Source: Legionella taurinensis
Lineage (GTDB): Bacteria; Pseudomonadota; Gammaproteobacteria; Legionellales; Legionellaceae
NCBI RefSeq assembly: GCF_900452865.1
Contig: NZ_UGOZ01000001.1
Span: forward strand, 1,302,001-1,366,000
Direction: 5' to 3'
DNA length: 64,000 nt
Positions 46,988 to 54,794 of the stretch are shown here, in pieces. The stretch's first letter is position 1; each line of letters begins with the position of its first letter. A program made the translations under genes and the position numbers. Under the pieces are notes generated by a model. That model was not told where the DNA came from. It worked only from the letters and a program-made list of their open reading frames with translations, and ran no database searches.

Positions 46988-48277
46988 ATGGAATTAGAAA
47001 ACCTAAATACTTTCGAAAGTCAGGATGAATTTAATAGAAAAATTATAGCTAATAATTTGAATATACTATTGTCTAAATTATCTATTTCACCTATGGTTAT
47101 TGACGGTGGATGGGGGATAGGAAAAACCATATTTTGCAAAAAATTAATCAATCTTATCAAGGAAAATAATACTGAGAATATTTGTATTTATTTTGATGCT
47201 TTCAAGGCAGATCATACTAATGAACCTTTGTTAGCCTTTTTTGCTTCTATATCATCTTTTTTACCCGGGAAATCTGTACAAAAATTTAAAGAAATTACTA
47301 TTCCTATTTTAAGAGTCATAACCTTAGGAATAGCTAAAGCTGCGGCTTCTCATTTTACTGGAAAATACGCAGATGAAATGATGCAGAATATAGCCAATGT
47401 TGCTGAGGATTCCACTACTTCCTATCTTAATTCATTGTTCGAAAGCTATACTCAACTTGAACAGAACATCAAATTATTAAAAGATAAGCTCAAAGAAATT
47501 GCTGAACAAAATCCTTTGTATATATTTATTGATGAATTAGATCGATGTCGCCCCGATTTCTCGATAGCAATGATTGAGATAGTGAAGCACTTATTTGAAT
47601 TGGATCAAATTAAATTTATTTTTGTCGCTAATCTTGATCAAATAAACTCCGCATTACAGCATAAATATGGTCTTTCCAATCCTAATGAGAAAACATATTT
47701 AGATAAATTCTTTAAATATCAATTTAAATTGTCTCCGGATTCTAAATTGGAATCTGTTCATAATTCTGAAAAACATTTCGAAAATAAACTTAAAGAAAGT
47801 AATTATGAGGTGGTCAAATCAATGGTTTCTGATAGGATGGATTTTTTCAAGAGAATGATTGTTGGAAACAATCTTTCTTTAAGAGATGTTGAAAAATTAA
47901 TTTTATATATTGAGATAGATCATGTGCTTGTTAAAAATGAAACCAAGTATGTCGATAATGATGATTTATATATTCGATTTTTTTGTATTTTTTTGATTTC
48001 AACTAATAACACGGCATATGAAGAAATTGAAAGAGGTGAAATAAATGGGATTAAACTTTCTAAAATTTTAGGAGTTGCTCCTGAGACTTTACAAATTAAT
48101 ACTTATTCATTAGATACTAATGAAGAGCTGGCCAATTTTTTTCTATGTAATTCAAAAGATCATCAGTTTACACAAAACATTAATAAAGCAAAAAATTTCC
48201 AGCTAAGTATTAATGATTTTAAGAAAAGATTTAATTCTCATCTGCATCGTTTTAAACTAATGAACGAGTTAAAATGA
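46988..48277 (+). CDS. KAP-family P-loop NTPase, candidate defence gene
   Basis: 429 residues from ATG 46988 (AGGA 7 bases upstream). Walker A is GGWGIGKT (residues 40-47), and Walker B with the family-specific extension is LYIFIDELDRCRPDF (177-191), a KAP hallmark. An insert between them (residues about 95-150) includes a hydrophobic stretch (IPILRVITLGIAKAAASHF trimmed) that could contact membrane, as in other KAP proteins. KAP NTPases occur in phage-exclusion systems such as PifA of plasmid F. The gene is very AT-rich compared with the backbone and is transcribed behind the repressor. A role in defence or in island maintenance is inferred. Confidence 0.82.
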   Translation: MELENLNTFESQDEFNRKIIANNLNILLSKLSISPMVIDGGWGIGKTIFCKKLINLIKENNTENICIYFDAFKADHTNEPLLAFFASISSFLPGKSVQKFKEITIPILRVITLGIAKAAASHFTGKYADEMMQNIANVAEDSTTSYLNSLFESYTQLEQNIKLLKDKLKEIAEQNPLYIFIDELDRCRPDFSIAMIEIVKHLFELDQIKFIFVANLDQINSALQHKYGLSNPNEKTYLDKFFKYQFKLSPDSKLESVHNSEKHFENKLKESNYEVVKSMVSDRMDFFKRMIVGNNLSLRDVEKLILYIEIDHVLVKNETKYVDNDDLYIRFFCIFLISTNNTAYEEIERGEINGIKLSKILGVAPETLQINTYSLDTNEELANFFLCNSKDHQFTQNINKAKNFQLSINDFKKRFNSHLHRFKLMNELK

Positions 48278-48380
48278 GTATTTATTACTTAATTTAACTC
48301 GTAAGAAATTCCTTTCCCTAGTCAATTTAATCATTAAGAGGATTTTGATCGTTTGAAATATCCGTAAACTTGATGCGTGA

Positions 48381-48908
48381 TCAATTCATCGAAGTCAACG
48401 GTATCGACTCCCTATCAAAATAATAAAAATACAAACTGACAGGATCACTATTAAACGCATTCTCAGCAATATAATATTGCGAGCTTCCGGAACGAGAGCC
48501 GGATTGATCAATAGCACTCGCCACACATAAATAGGAGTCGTTCTCTTTGGTAATTTTCCAATATTGAGCGGTCAATAAAAGTGGTGTATCGGGTTTAACT
48601 GCTGGATTAACCGAGAAATTGGCTGCAGAGGTTAATTTAATGCGATTACTATTAATGATGAGATATCCCTCGTTATTGCAGGTTATTGAACCAAATTTTT
48701 GATGATTGTAGGTAAGTTCATATTTCTCCTCACAACCCGCTTCAACAGTTTGCTCGACTCCTGGTGCATCCAATTCTTCCATCGAAATTGAATTATTTGC
48801 AGGCTCAGCATTTTTGCAGGATTGCAATATTTCAATTGAAGGAGTAGCCCAGGCGAAGGGAACCAGTAAAAAATTGGTGATAATTAAATAATTACGTATT
48901 AATGACAT
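48381..48908 (-). CDS. Small secreted cysteine-containing protein overlapping the hydrolase-like gene
   Basis: I start it at ATG 48908 (product SLIRNYLIITNFLLVPFAWA, a signal peptide), 10 bases inside the end of the upstream gene. The mature 155 residues contain five cysteines (SCKNAE, AGCEEK, ITCNNE, LCVAS and one early) and a beta-rich composition. No family recognised. Tight coupling to the wall-hydrolase-like gene suggests functional partnership; a periplasmic inhibitor or immunity protein would fit but is speculation. Confidence 0.6.
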   Translation of the reverse strand: MSLIRNYLIITNFLLVPFAWATPSIEILQSCKNAEPANNSISMEELDAPGVEQTVEAGCEEKYELTYNHQKFGSITCNNEGYLIINSNRIKLTSAANFSVNPAVKPDTPLLLTAQYWKITKENDSYLCVASAIDQSGSRSGSSQYYIAENAFNSDPVSLYFYYFDRESIPLTSMN

Positions 48909-49606
48909 TGTTTCGCTCCTCGAGCATGGATGAATTGGGAAGTATATTTCCAAAATATAGTTGAGCCATAGGCTGCTGTTGATTCATAGGCATAATTGTA
49001 AACCCCATGGGTCGAATGCCGATGTTTCGGTGGTGGTTCTGGTGTGTGGAAAATATTATGCTCAGGACTTGTATATGTAAAGCCCGCTCGGTATTTATCG
49101 TGTTTTTTACCGTCACTTTTCAAATCATTCCCATCCCAAAAGCAACCTCCGTTCGCGTAATCAATACCATGATTCAAGGCATTGGCAGCTGCTTGGTAAG
49201 CTATGGTATAATTTGGATCATCTTCAGGAGCGCACATAATTAATCGATATCGCTCATTTTGCTTCCTGGCTGCTTGAGCAAATTTAGGGAATTTTTCTAC
49301 CAATTCATTTATGGTAGAGACATCCCAAGAATCCCTGCGTCGGACGATGGCATTAGCAATAGCTGCTATTTCTTCATAATTATTAGTACGAGCTTCTCCA
49401 TAGGCTATTGCAGCGAGCAACTTAATTTCAGAAACGTCTTTCGGATCGGCTAAGCAGGAAAAGTTTGGTCGGGAACAAGTACTTTTATCCTCCGATAATT
49501 TCCAACTCGCATCAGGGCAAGTATTAAAATCGTTGCAGGCACTCCAGGGATTGAAGTATGAAATTGTTCCATCAGCGCAATACCACGTGGTTGTGCCAAC
49601 AATCAT
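48899..49606 (-). pseudogene. Cell-wall-hydrolase-like protein (SleB-type motif), N-terminus cut by an IS element
   Basis: The frame stays open to base 49607, where the IS3-type element begins, so the N-terminus has been lost or displaced; the apparent ATG at 49606 is accidental. The remaining 235 residues start with a cysteine-rich module (WYCADGTISYFNPW, CNDFNTCPDASW, TCSRPNFSC). A segment LLAAIAYGEARTNNYEEIAAI follows, which resembles the IYGEARGE...A(A/V)A motif of SleB-type peptidoglycan hydrolases, including the catalytic-type Glu. The rest has His/Trp-rich loops. The cysteine-rich part suggests export. It may be the C-terminal toxin-like end of a larger protein. The gene overlaps its downstream partner by 10 bases. 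Confidence 0.6.
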
Positions 49607-49638
49607 TTGACGTGGTCAACCAAATTTGTACACTCCAG

Positions 49639-50475
49639 TTAAGCCACTTTTTTCAATAGCCCCCAATAGTGGTTTTCAAATTGATTTGGGCTTTGATAAT
49701 CCAAAGACGAATGTAATCTTTGATTGTTATAAAAGATAGTAATGTAATCGAGGATATCCTGCTTTGCCTCCTTCCGGGTTTGATAATTACGCCAATGTAC
49801 TCGCTCGTCTTTCAAGCGACCGAAAAAACTTTCAGCAACGCTATTGTCCCAGCAGTCACCTTTTTTGCTCATGCTGCCCACTAGACCATATTGATTGAGA
49901 AGGTCACGATATTGTTTACTGGCATATTGTGAGCCTCTGTCGGAATGCACAATAAGGCCTGAACTTGGATTTCTCTGCCAAATGGCCATTGTTAATGCAT
50001 CACAAACCGTATCAGTCTTCATTCTCGAACTCATGTTCCAACCCACTACTTTCCGAGAAAACAAATCAATCACCACGGTCAGGTATAACCAGCCCTCATG
50101 GGTTGAGATATAAGTAATATCGGACACATAGGCACGATTGGGCTCATTGACCTGAAACCTCCTGTTTAACACATTATCAAAAACAGGTTGCTTGTGATTG
50201 CTGTTTGTTGTCACTTTGTATTTCTTTTTATATCGAACAAAAATACCAGCCTCACGCATCAAACTACGGGTTTTTCTTCGACCAACCGGATAACCAAGAG
50301 CATTCAGTGCTTTCCTTATCCTGCGATTTCCATACGAGAACTTGCTGGATTCCGAGATTTTTTTAACCCACTCCAATAGCTCTTGATGTTCTGGTTCATT
50401 GTTCGGGTTTGTTTGTTTCCGCTTTTGATAACTATAGTATCCAGAAGGAGTAACGCCCATGAGGTGGCACATCAT
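49639..50475 (-). CDS. IS3-family transposase OrfB (DDE integrase)
   Basis: 278-residue catalytic subunit. An HTH_21-like N-terminus (SSKFSYGNRRIRKALNALGY trimmed) precedes the rve integrase core with YVSDITYISTHEGWLYL (first Asp), IVHSDRGSQYASKQYR (second Asp) and KGDCWDNSVAESFFGRLKDE (trimmed; catalytic Glu). It ends in the usual LDYQSPNQFE. It is likely made as an OrfAB fusion by -1 frameshifting at an A7G run in the end of orfA (complement of 50551-50560). Motifs are intact, so the element may still be active. Confidence 0.93.
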   Translation of the reverse strand: MMCHLMGVTPSGYYSYQKRKQTNPNNEPEHQELLEWVKKISESSKFSYGNRRIRKALNALGYPVGRRKTRSLMREAGIFVRYKKKYKVTTNSNHKQPVFDNVLNRRFQVNEPNRAYVSDITYISTHEGWLYLTVVIDLFSRKVVGWNMSSRMKTDTVCDALTMAIWQRNPSSGLIVHSDRGSQYASKQYRDLLNQYGLVGSMSKKGDCWDNSVAESFFGRLKDERVHWRNYQTRKEAKQDILDYITIFYNNQRLHSSLDYQSPNQFENHYWGLLKKVA

Positions 50476-50519
50476 GCCAACCGGCCAGGTCTTCTTGTGT
50501 TGGGCGATAAACGAATATT

Positions 50520-50813
50520 TTATTTCGCTTCTTTCGCAAAGAAGACCGTGGCTTTTTTTAGTATTTCTTTCTCCATTGTCAGCCTTCTGACTTCTTCTCG
50601 TAACTGGCGAATCTCAAGTTGCTCTTCCGTCAATTTACCATTTCCACGAAAAGCATTTTCATTATTCTCTGCTGCCTCTCGAATCCAGCGACTCAAAATA
50701 TTCGAATTAATTCCCAAGCTCCTGGCAGCGTCTAAACATGCGTATCCTTGTTCAGTTACTAAGCTAACCGCATCCAGTTTAAATTCCTTTGTATATTTTC
50801 TTCTTGTAGACAT
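50520..50813 (-). CDS. IS3-family transposase OrfA
   Basis: About 97 residues from ATG 50813 (start STRRKYTKEFKLDAVSLV); an in-frame ATG four codons upstream is possible. The helix-turn-helix is YACLDAARSLGINSNILSRW and a leucine-zipper-like coiled coil follows (LTEEQLEIRQLREEVRRLTM). This protein binds the IS ends. The A7G slippery sequence near its end would allow fusion to OrfB. Confidence 0.92.
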   Translation of the reverse strand: MSTRRKYTKEFKLDAVSLVTEQGYACLDAARSLGINSNILSRWIREAAENNENAFRGNGKLTEEQLEIRQLREEVRRLTMEKEILKKATVFFAKEAK

Positions 50814-51693
50814 TGTGACCTCCAATTAAGCAAATTATCTCTTAACTGGTATGTCCAAATCAATTGAACCACATCAAACTGCCATTGTGCTAGCTCTTCT
50901 CTCAGTATTTCAAAGTCAGATAAATCTGTAATAACATAAAATTCTTCAAGATCTGTTTTTTGCGATCGTTCTACTTTGCCGTTTAAATGGGGTGACGCTG
51001 GCTTATTTGGCCTAAATTTAATACCTAATTCCATCATTTTCAGCTGAACTTTTTCGGCAAAAAACTCTAATCCTCTATCCGTTTGAATACGCTGTATTGG
51101 AAAAGGGAATTGCTCAAGAACCAAGTCTAAAAAATGTAATGTATTTGTTGCTGTACGGCGTTTGTAAATCTCTAGCACACGCCAACGAGAACAATCATCA
51201 ACAGCAGTATATTGATAAATTCCTGGGGCTATTTTGCAGGTATCCATTTGGATGCGATCACCAGGAATAGGACGACTATAACGCTTAAATTTCTTTTTCC
51301 GCTTAAGTTTTTTTATTGGTTGTGTTTTGTTGCTAGTTAACGCTTTATGGATGCTAGCTAAAGAAAGTGGACAATTGTGTAATCTAATCAATTCAGTTTG
51401 AATACGCCTAGCGCCCAGATTACGGCTGATACGCAGCTCAAGAATTAGTTGAGTCAGTTCTGAATTTAACTTTTTACTCGGTGACAAATGAGGTTTTTTG
51501 CTTTGATCATTTAATCCATCGATACCAGCTTCTAAATAACGCTTGTACCACTTCCTCAATGTAGGGCGAGAGATACCACATTTACGACAAACATATCCTG
51601 CATCTTTAGTTTCAAGATATGACCTATCCCCCAAAAATAAGCCCATGACAAAGATGAGAAATCCATTAAAATTGTGACAATGGAGAACTCAAA

Positions 51694-51957
51694 ATGAAAA
51701 GACGTTACAGCGAAGAGCAGATAATCAAAGCAATCAAAGAGCATGAGGCTGGCGCTAAGGTTGGTGATATCTGTCGTAGTATGGGGATAACAAGCGGTTG
51801 CTTCTATAATTGGCGTAGCAAGTATGCGGGCTTAGAGGTCAACGAAGCGAAGCGCTTACGCGAGCTGGAATCAGAGAACCAGAAGCTGAAAAAACTTCTT
51901 GCAGAAAAGCTACTGGAGAATGAAGCGCTAAAGGACGTTGTTTCAAAAAAGTGGTAA
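51694..51957 (+). CDS. IS407-type transposase OrfA
   Basis: 87 residues: KRRYSEEQIIKAIKEHEAG, GDICRSMGITSGCFYNWRSK (helix-turn-helix) and a coiled coil ending NEALKDVVSKKW, the IS407-group hallmark. The A6G slippery site CAAAAAAG at 51944-51951 lies at its end; -1 shifting there would join it to OrfB. Confidence 0.94.
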   Translation: MKRRYSEEQIIKAIKEHEAGAKVGDICRSMGITSGCFYNWRSKYAGLEVNEAKRLRELESENQKLKKLLAEKLLENEALKDVVSKKW

Positions 51958-52769
51958 AGCCCACCAGTAAGAAACGTGTTGCAAAGCATTTGGTAACTCA
52001 CTTTAAGCTCAGTGAGCGAGTTGCCTGCAAACTGGTTGGGCTAAGTCGCACGGCGTACCGCTACCTAAAGAAAAAACGCTCGGATGATGGGTTGAAAGCA
52101 CGTATGAAAGAGTTGGCCGTTCAATATCCTCGTTATGGCTATTTGTTGCTGCATAGCTTGTTACGAAGAGAAGGTTTAGTTCAGAACAAGAAGCGCACCT
52201 ATCGGATTTACCTTGAGGAAGGTCTGCAGATTCGTACTAAAACACGAAAAAAACTCCAACGTCCTCGCTTGATTATGGATGTGCCAACTCAGAAGAACAA
52301 GCGTTGGTCGATGGACTTTGTCTCGGACCAATTGGCGAGTGGTCGTCGTTTTCGTGTATTGAACGTCATTGACAATTTTAACCGCGAACTGTTGGGGCAA
52401 CTTGTTGCACTCTCTATTTCTGGACAACAAGTTACACGCTTTTTAGAACAACTTGGTGAAGAGCGCGGTTACCCTGAACAGATTGTCTGTGACAATGGCA
52501 CCGAATTTACCTCTAAGGCTATGTTTTTCTGGTCTAAATCAACCAATGTACGGTTGAACTTTATCCAGCCTGGCAAACCAACACAAAACGGTTTCGTTGA
52601 AAGCCTTAATGGGAAATTCCGTAACGAATGCCTCAACCAAAATTGGTTTAGAACATTGGAAGAGGCGCGTTTTGAAATTGGTAAATGGCGGCATCATTAC
52701 AACCATGTGAGGCCACATAGTGCATTAAATTATTTTCCACCAGTGGACTTTGCTCAACAGGTGGCTTAA
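51951..52769 (+). CDS. IS407-type transposase OrfB (DDE integrase)
   Basis: Frame starting at GTG 51951, probably expressed mainly as OrfAB by -1 frameshift at the A6G run. The integrase core is complete: WSMDFVSDQLASGRRFRVLN (trimmed, first Asp), IVCDNGTEFTSKAMFFW (second Asp), and PGKPTQNGFVESLNGKFRNE (catalytic Glu). It ends with RPHSALNYFPPVDFAQQ. Full length at 272 residues, apparently functional. Confidence 0.94.
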   Translation: MVKPTSKKRVAKHLVTHFKLSERVACKLVGLSRTAYRYLKKKRSDDGLKARMKELAVQYPRYGYLLLHSLLRREGLVQNKKRTYRIYLEEGLQIRTKTRKKLQRPRLIMDVPTQKNKRWSMDFVSDQLASGRRFRVLNVIDNFNRELLGQLVALSISGQQVTRFLEQLGEERGYPEQIVCDNGTEFTSKAMFFWSKSTNVRLNFIQPGKPTQNGFVESLNGKFRNECLNQNWFRTLEEARFEIGKWRHHYNHVRPHSALNYFPPVDFAQQVA

Positions 52770-52929
52770 TGTTGGTTTTCTCATCGAGAAACTGGTACTA
52801 ATTGAGGGGATAGGTCAGATATAGATTTACCCAAGTTAATCTAGCTTTAATTGGCTGTTTCATAAGGCGGGTAAATCTATCAATTAATTGAAACGATGTC
52901 TATGAATCACACACTTAATTATTAGGATA

Positions 52930-53431
52930 TTATTCTTTTTGTTTTTTCATTTTAGCTATGTTGTTTAATTTTTCAATATGTTGTTTTCTTTTCTCTTTCA
53001 TAATGTATGCCTCACCAAATAGCACTTCGATAATTTCGATCAATGCTTGAGCCTCTTCTGGCCTCACATCTATTATAATATTTACGTCCTCCTTCATGTG
53101 TGCACCAATATTCTCCATTTCTCTTATATTATGAAGTGACAGCAGCAATTCAGGGTCTATTTTATCTAATTCTTTGATGGCCTCAATTTCGTCATACAGA
53201 TTTTTTTTATTTTGATGCCCCAGAAATCTCTAATAATTCCCTGTATACATCTTCTCGATAAAGTCGCTGATGCTTTTGGACTTTTTAACTTAATGGAACA
53301 TGCTTCTATATAATCATCTCTTAGCTGTTGAGGTATATATTCTGGAAAAGATTTAGCATCACACTCAGGGGTTAACTGGAATTCTCCAACCAAAATTTTT
53401 TGAGGAAGTGATTGCGCTGAGAAAAGCTTAA
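52930..53431 (-). pseudogene. DUF4145-like protein, frameshifted and N-terminally truncated
   Basis: Two frames on the minus strand belong to one protein. The upstream part includes FPEYIPQQLRDDYIEACSIK and SPKASATLSRRCIQGIIRDF. The downstream part reads LYDEIEAIKELDKIDPELLL followed by SLHNIREMENIGAHMKEDVN. Together they match the DUF4145 pattern. The frames join if the run of 8 A (complement of 53201-53208) had 9. The N-terminus ends at a REP-like palindrome at 53433, where a zinc-ribbon part is usually found. DUF4145 domains often accompany restriction or defence genes. A sequencing error in the homopolymer could fake the frameshift. Confidence 0.65.
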
Positions 53432-53432
53432 A

Positions 53433-53486
53433 GGGTCAGGGCTTGAATTGTGAATTTATCAATATTCACAATTCAAGCCCTGACCC
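53433..53486. repeat. Perfect 54-nt REP-like palindrome
   Basis: Arms of 23 nt, starting GGGTCAGGGCTTGAATTG and mirrored without mismatch, with an 8-nt loop TTATCAAT. The GGGTCAGG...CCTGACCC ends are like REP units mobilised by Y1 (RAYT) transposases in gammaproteobacteria. A second weaker hairpin, GCTTTTGC/GCAAAAAGC, follows at 53492-53522. No RAYT gene is in the window. Confidence 0.8.
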
Positions 53487-53599
53487 CGTAGCTGCTTTTG
53501 CCAAACGCTTAGCAAAAAGCAAGGTTTGACCCTCGACTCATTACAAATTGTATACAGATATTAGATTAATATTTATACACAATTTTTAAAGACAGTAAA

Positions 53600-53803
53600 T
53601 TAATGCATATTTGTTAATATTATCTTTTGACAATTCATAGTCACAATAGACTTAACAGTTTCGTCAAATTCACTTAAAAATTCTTCATAATCATGTTTAG
53701 ATATTTTATTACACTGTCCCTTATCCCATAGTTTTCCACTACCATGTTTCGGATAAAGATTATGAGGTTTTTGAGAAATTTTTATTAAGTTATCAAACCT
53801 CAT
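53600..53803 (-). CDS. Small hypothetical protein in the accessory region, 67 aa
   Basis: Short AT-rich frame (start RFDNLIKISQKPHNLYPKHG, trimmed). It is polar with no signal peptide or known motif, a Lys/Asp/Glu-rich middle and one pair of cysteines. I find only a weak ribosome site. It may be a remnant or a small island gene. Coding status is uncertain. Confidence 0.35.
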   Translation of the reverse strand: MRFDNLIKISQKPHNLYPKHGSGKLWDKGQCNKISKHDYEEFLSEFDETVKSIVTMNCQKIILTNMH

Positions 53804-53843
53804 TTTCTCTAAGTGTTAAAACAAGTGTTAAAATTTATTGTTA

Positions 53844-54134
53844 TCAGTTAAAAAGTCCAAAATTGGATGTTTCAGGGTTGAGCTGTCGACTGGTTATCTC
53901 TTGATCGATTGATTCCCGAATTTTTTGTAATGCAGATAATACAGATGACTCCTCTATATGATTTTCAGGTGCAGAATTCATTTTTATTCTTAATAGCACT
54001 TCATTAATCTGTTCCTCCACATAGGTTTGGAGTTCATTTAACGCTTGTTTACTTGCATTGCGTATTCTAATCATTAGAGCATCTTGCCCAACTGTTAATA
54101 TTAGAGGTTTATTCACACGTGTTACAAATTTCAT
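53844..54134 (-). CDS. Hypothetical protein, 96 aa, accessory region
   Basis: I start at ATG 54134 (product KFVTRVNKPLILTVGQDAL), since AGGGAG lies about 7 bases upstream; the longer frame has none. The N-terminus has an Arc/Cop-like pattern (VGQDALMIRIRNASKQALNEL) with a helix pair, then a coiled-coil-like Glu-rich segment. A ribbon-helix-helix DNA-binding or partition-related protein is conceivable, but I cannot assign a family. AT-rich like its surroundings. Confidence 0.5.
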   Translation of the reverse strand: MKFVTRVNKPLILTVGQDALMIRIRNASKQALNELQTYVEEQINEVLLRIKMNSAPENHIEESSVLSALQKIRESIDQEITSRQLNPETSNFGLFN

Positions 54135-54398
54135 TGAGCTCCCTAATTTGATAAAAAATAAATACAATTATCACACAAGAATAAATTGGGATCAATATGG
54201 TTAAAAAATAATCATTTGTGGTAGGGCATGCCTTCCTGGATGTACCCCAATTAGTTTAATAATCGGAATTCATCTATTTACCTAGAGGGTCTAGTCTTGC
54301 TCGCTGGCTCAGTCAGTTCAGGATGAAATTGAATCTTACCTGAAATAAGGTCGAATTGAGCATGGATTTTTGTGTGTTCAATGTGAATCTTGCCATGG

Positions 54399-54651
54399 TG
54401 ACGTGGTCAACTAAAATGTTACACCCCAGTTAAGCAACTTTCATTAAAAAATCGCTCTGTTTTTCAAATTGATTTGGGTTTAAGTATCCCAAATATGAAT
54501 GTGATCTGTGGCTGTTATAGAACATGGTGATGTAATTCAGAATGTCCTGTTGAGCTTCCCATCGGTTTGATAATTTCGCCATTGAACTCGCTCTTGTTTT
54601 AAGCTGCCAAAGAAGCTTTCAGCAACGTTGTTATCCCAGCAATCACCTTTT
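54399..54651 (-). pseudogene. Decayed 3' end of a second IS3-type element
   Basis: Begins TGACGTGGTCAACTAAAATG and parallels the end of the element at 49608 (CCAGTTAAGCAACTTT, CAAATTGATTTGGG, then the OrfB region up to TCCCAGCAATCACCTTTT). It has many substitutions and small indels and stops abruptly at 54651. The remaining OrfB C-terminus is frameshifted. The 54135-54398 stretch before it and 54652-54794 after it hold no recognisable gene. Confidence 0.85.
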
Positions 54652-54794
54652 AAAAAATAAGGAGTACCGTGAAGCCTCCAACAAGCGATCCATGCATTCT
54701 TCTTGTGGTGTCGAAAGGATTGTAGTGACCTCTGAGCCAGTAACCTTCAAAATTTAACGATAGTCATTTTGATTAGAATGAAACCTGGCTAAAA

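Larger units (their letters stand above)
49608..50876 (-). mobile_element. IS3-family element (IS3 subgroup), 1269 bp
   Basis: Left end TGACGTGGTCAACC..., right end (complement) TGATGTGGTTCAAT...; the terminal repeats match imperfectly over about 36 bases, both ending in CCAGTTAAG. It carries orfA and orfB on the minus strand. The flanks ATT and AAC do not form a duplication, so the element has undergone adjacent deletion or recombination. A decayed relative lies at 54399-54651. Confidence 0.88.
51620..52817 (+). mobile_element. IS3-family element, IS407-like subgroup, 1198 bp
   Basis: Ends are TGACCTATCCCC (left) and its complement GGGGATAGGTCA (right), 12 perfect bases. A 4-bp target duplication GATA flanks it (51616-51619 and 52818-52821), the size expected for the IS407 subgroup. 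It sits inside codon 18 or so of the IS481-type transposase gene. Both frames are intact, so this is the most recent insertion of the cluster. Confidence 0.9.
50877..52863 (-). pseudogene. IS481-type transposase gene, split and truncated by two other IS elements
   Basis: The 5' piece starts at ATG 52863 (product KQPIKARLTWVNLYLE) and runs to 52818. The frame then resumes at 51619 (ETKDAGYVCRKCGISRPTL) after removal of the IS407-type element and one GATA copy. The body has the HTH_29/32-type N-terminus, the rve core (DRIQMDTCKIA, IQTDRGLEFF, NKPASPHLNGKVERSQKTDL) and continues to residue about 258 (EELAQWQF). There the IS3-type element at 50876 replaces the C-terminus. The reconstructed order gives one uninterrupted frame, proving the nesting. 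Not functional. Confidence 0.85.
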
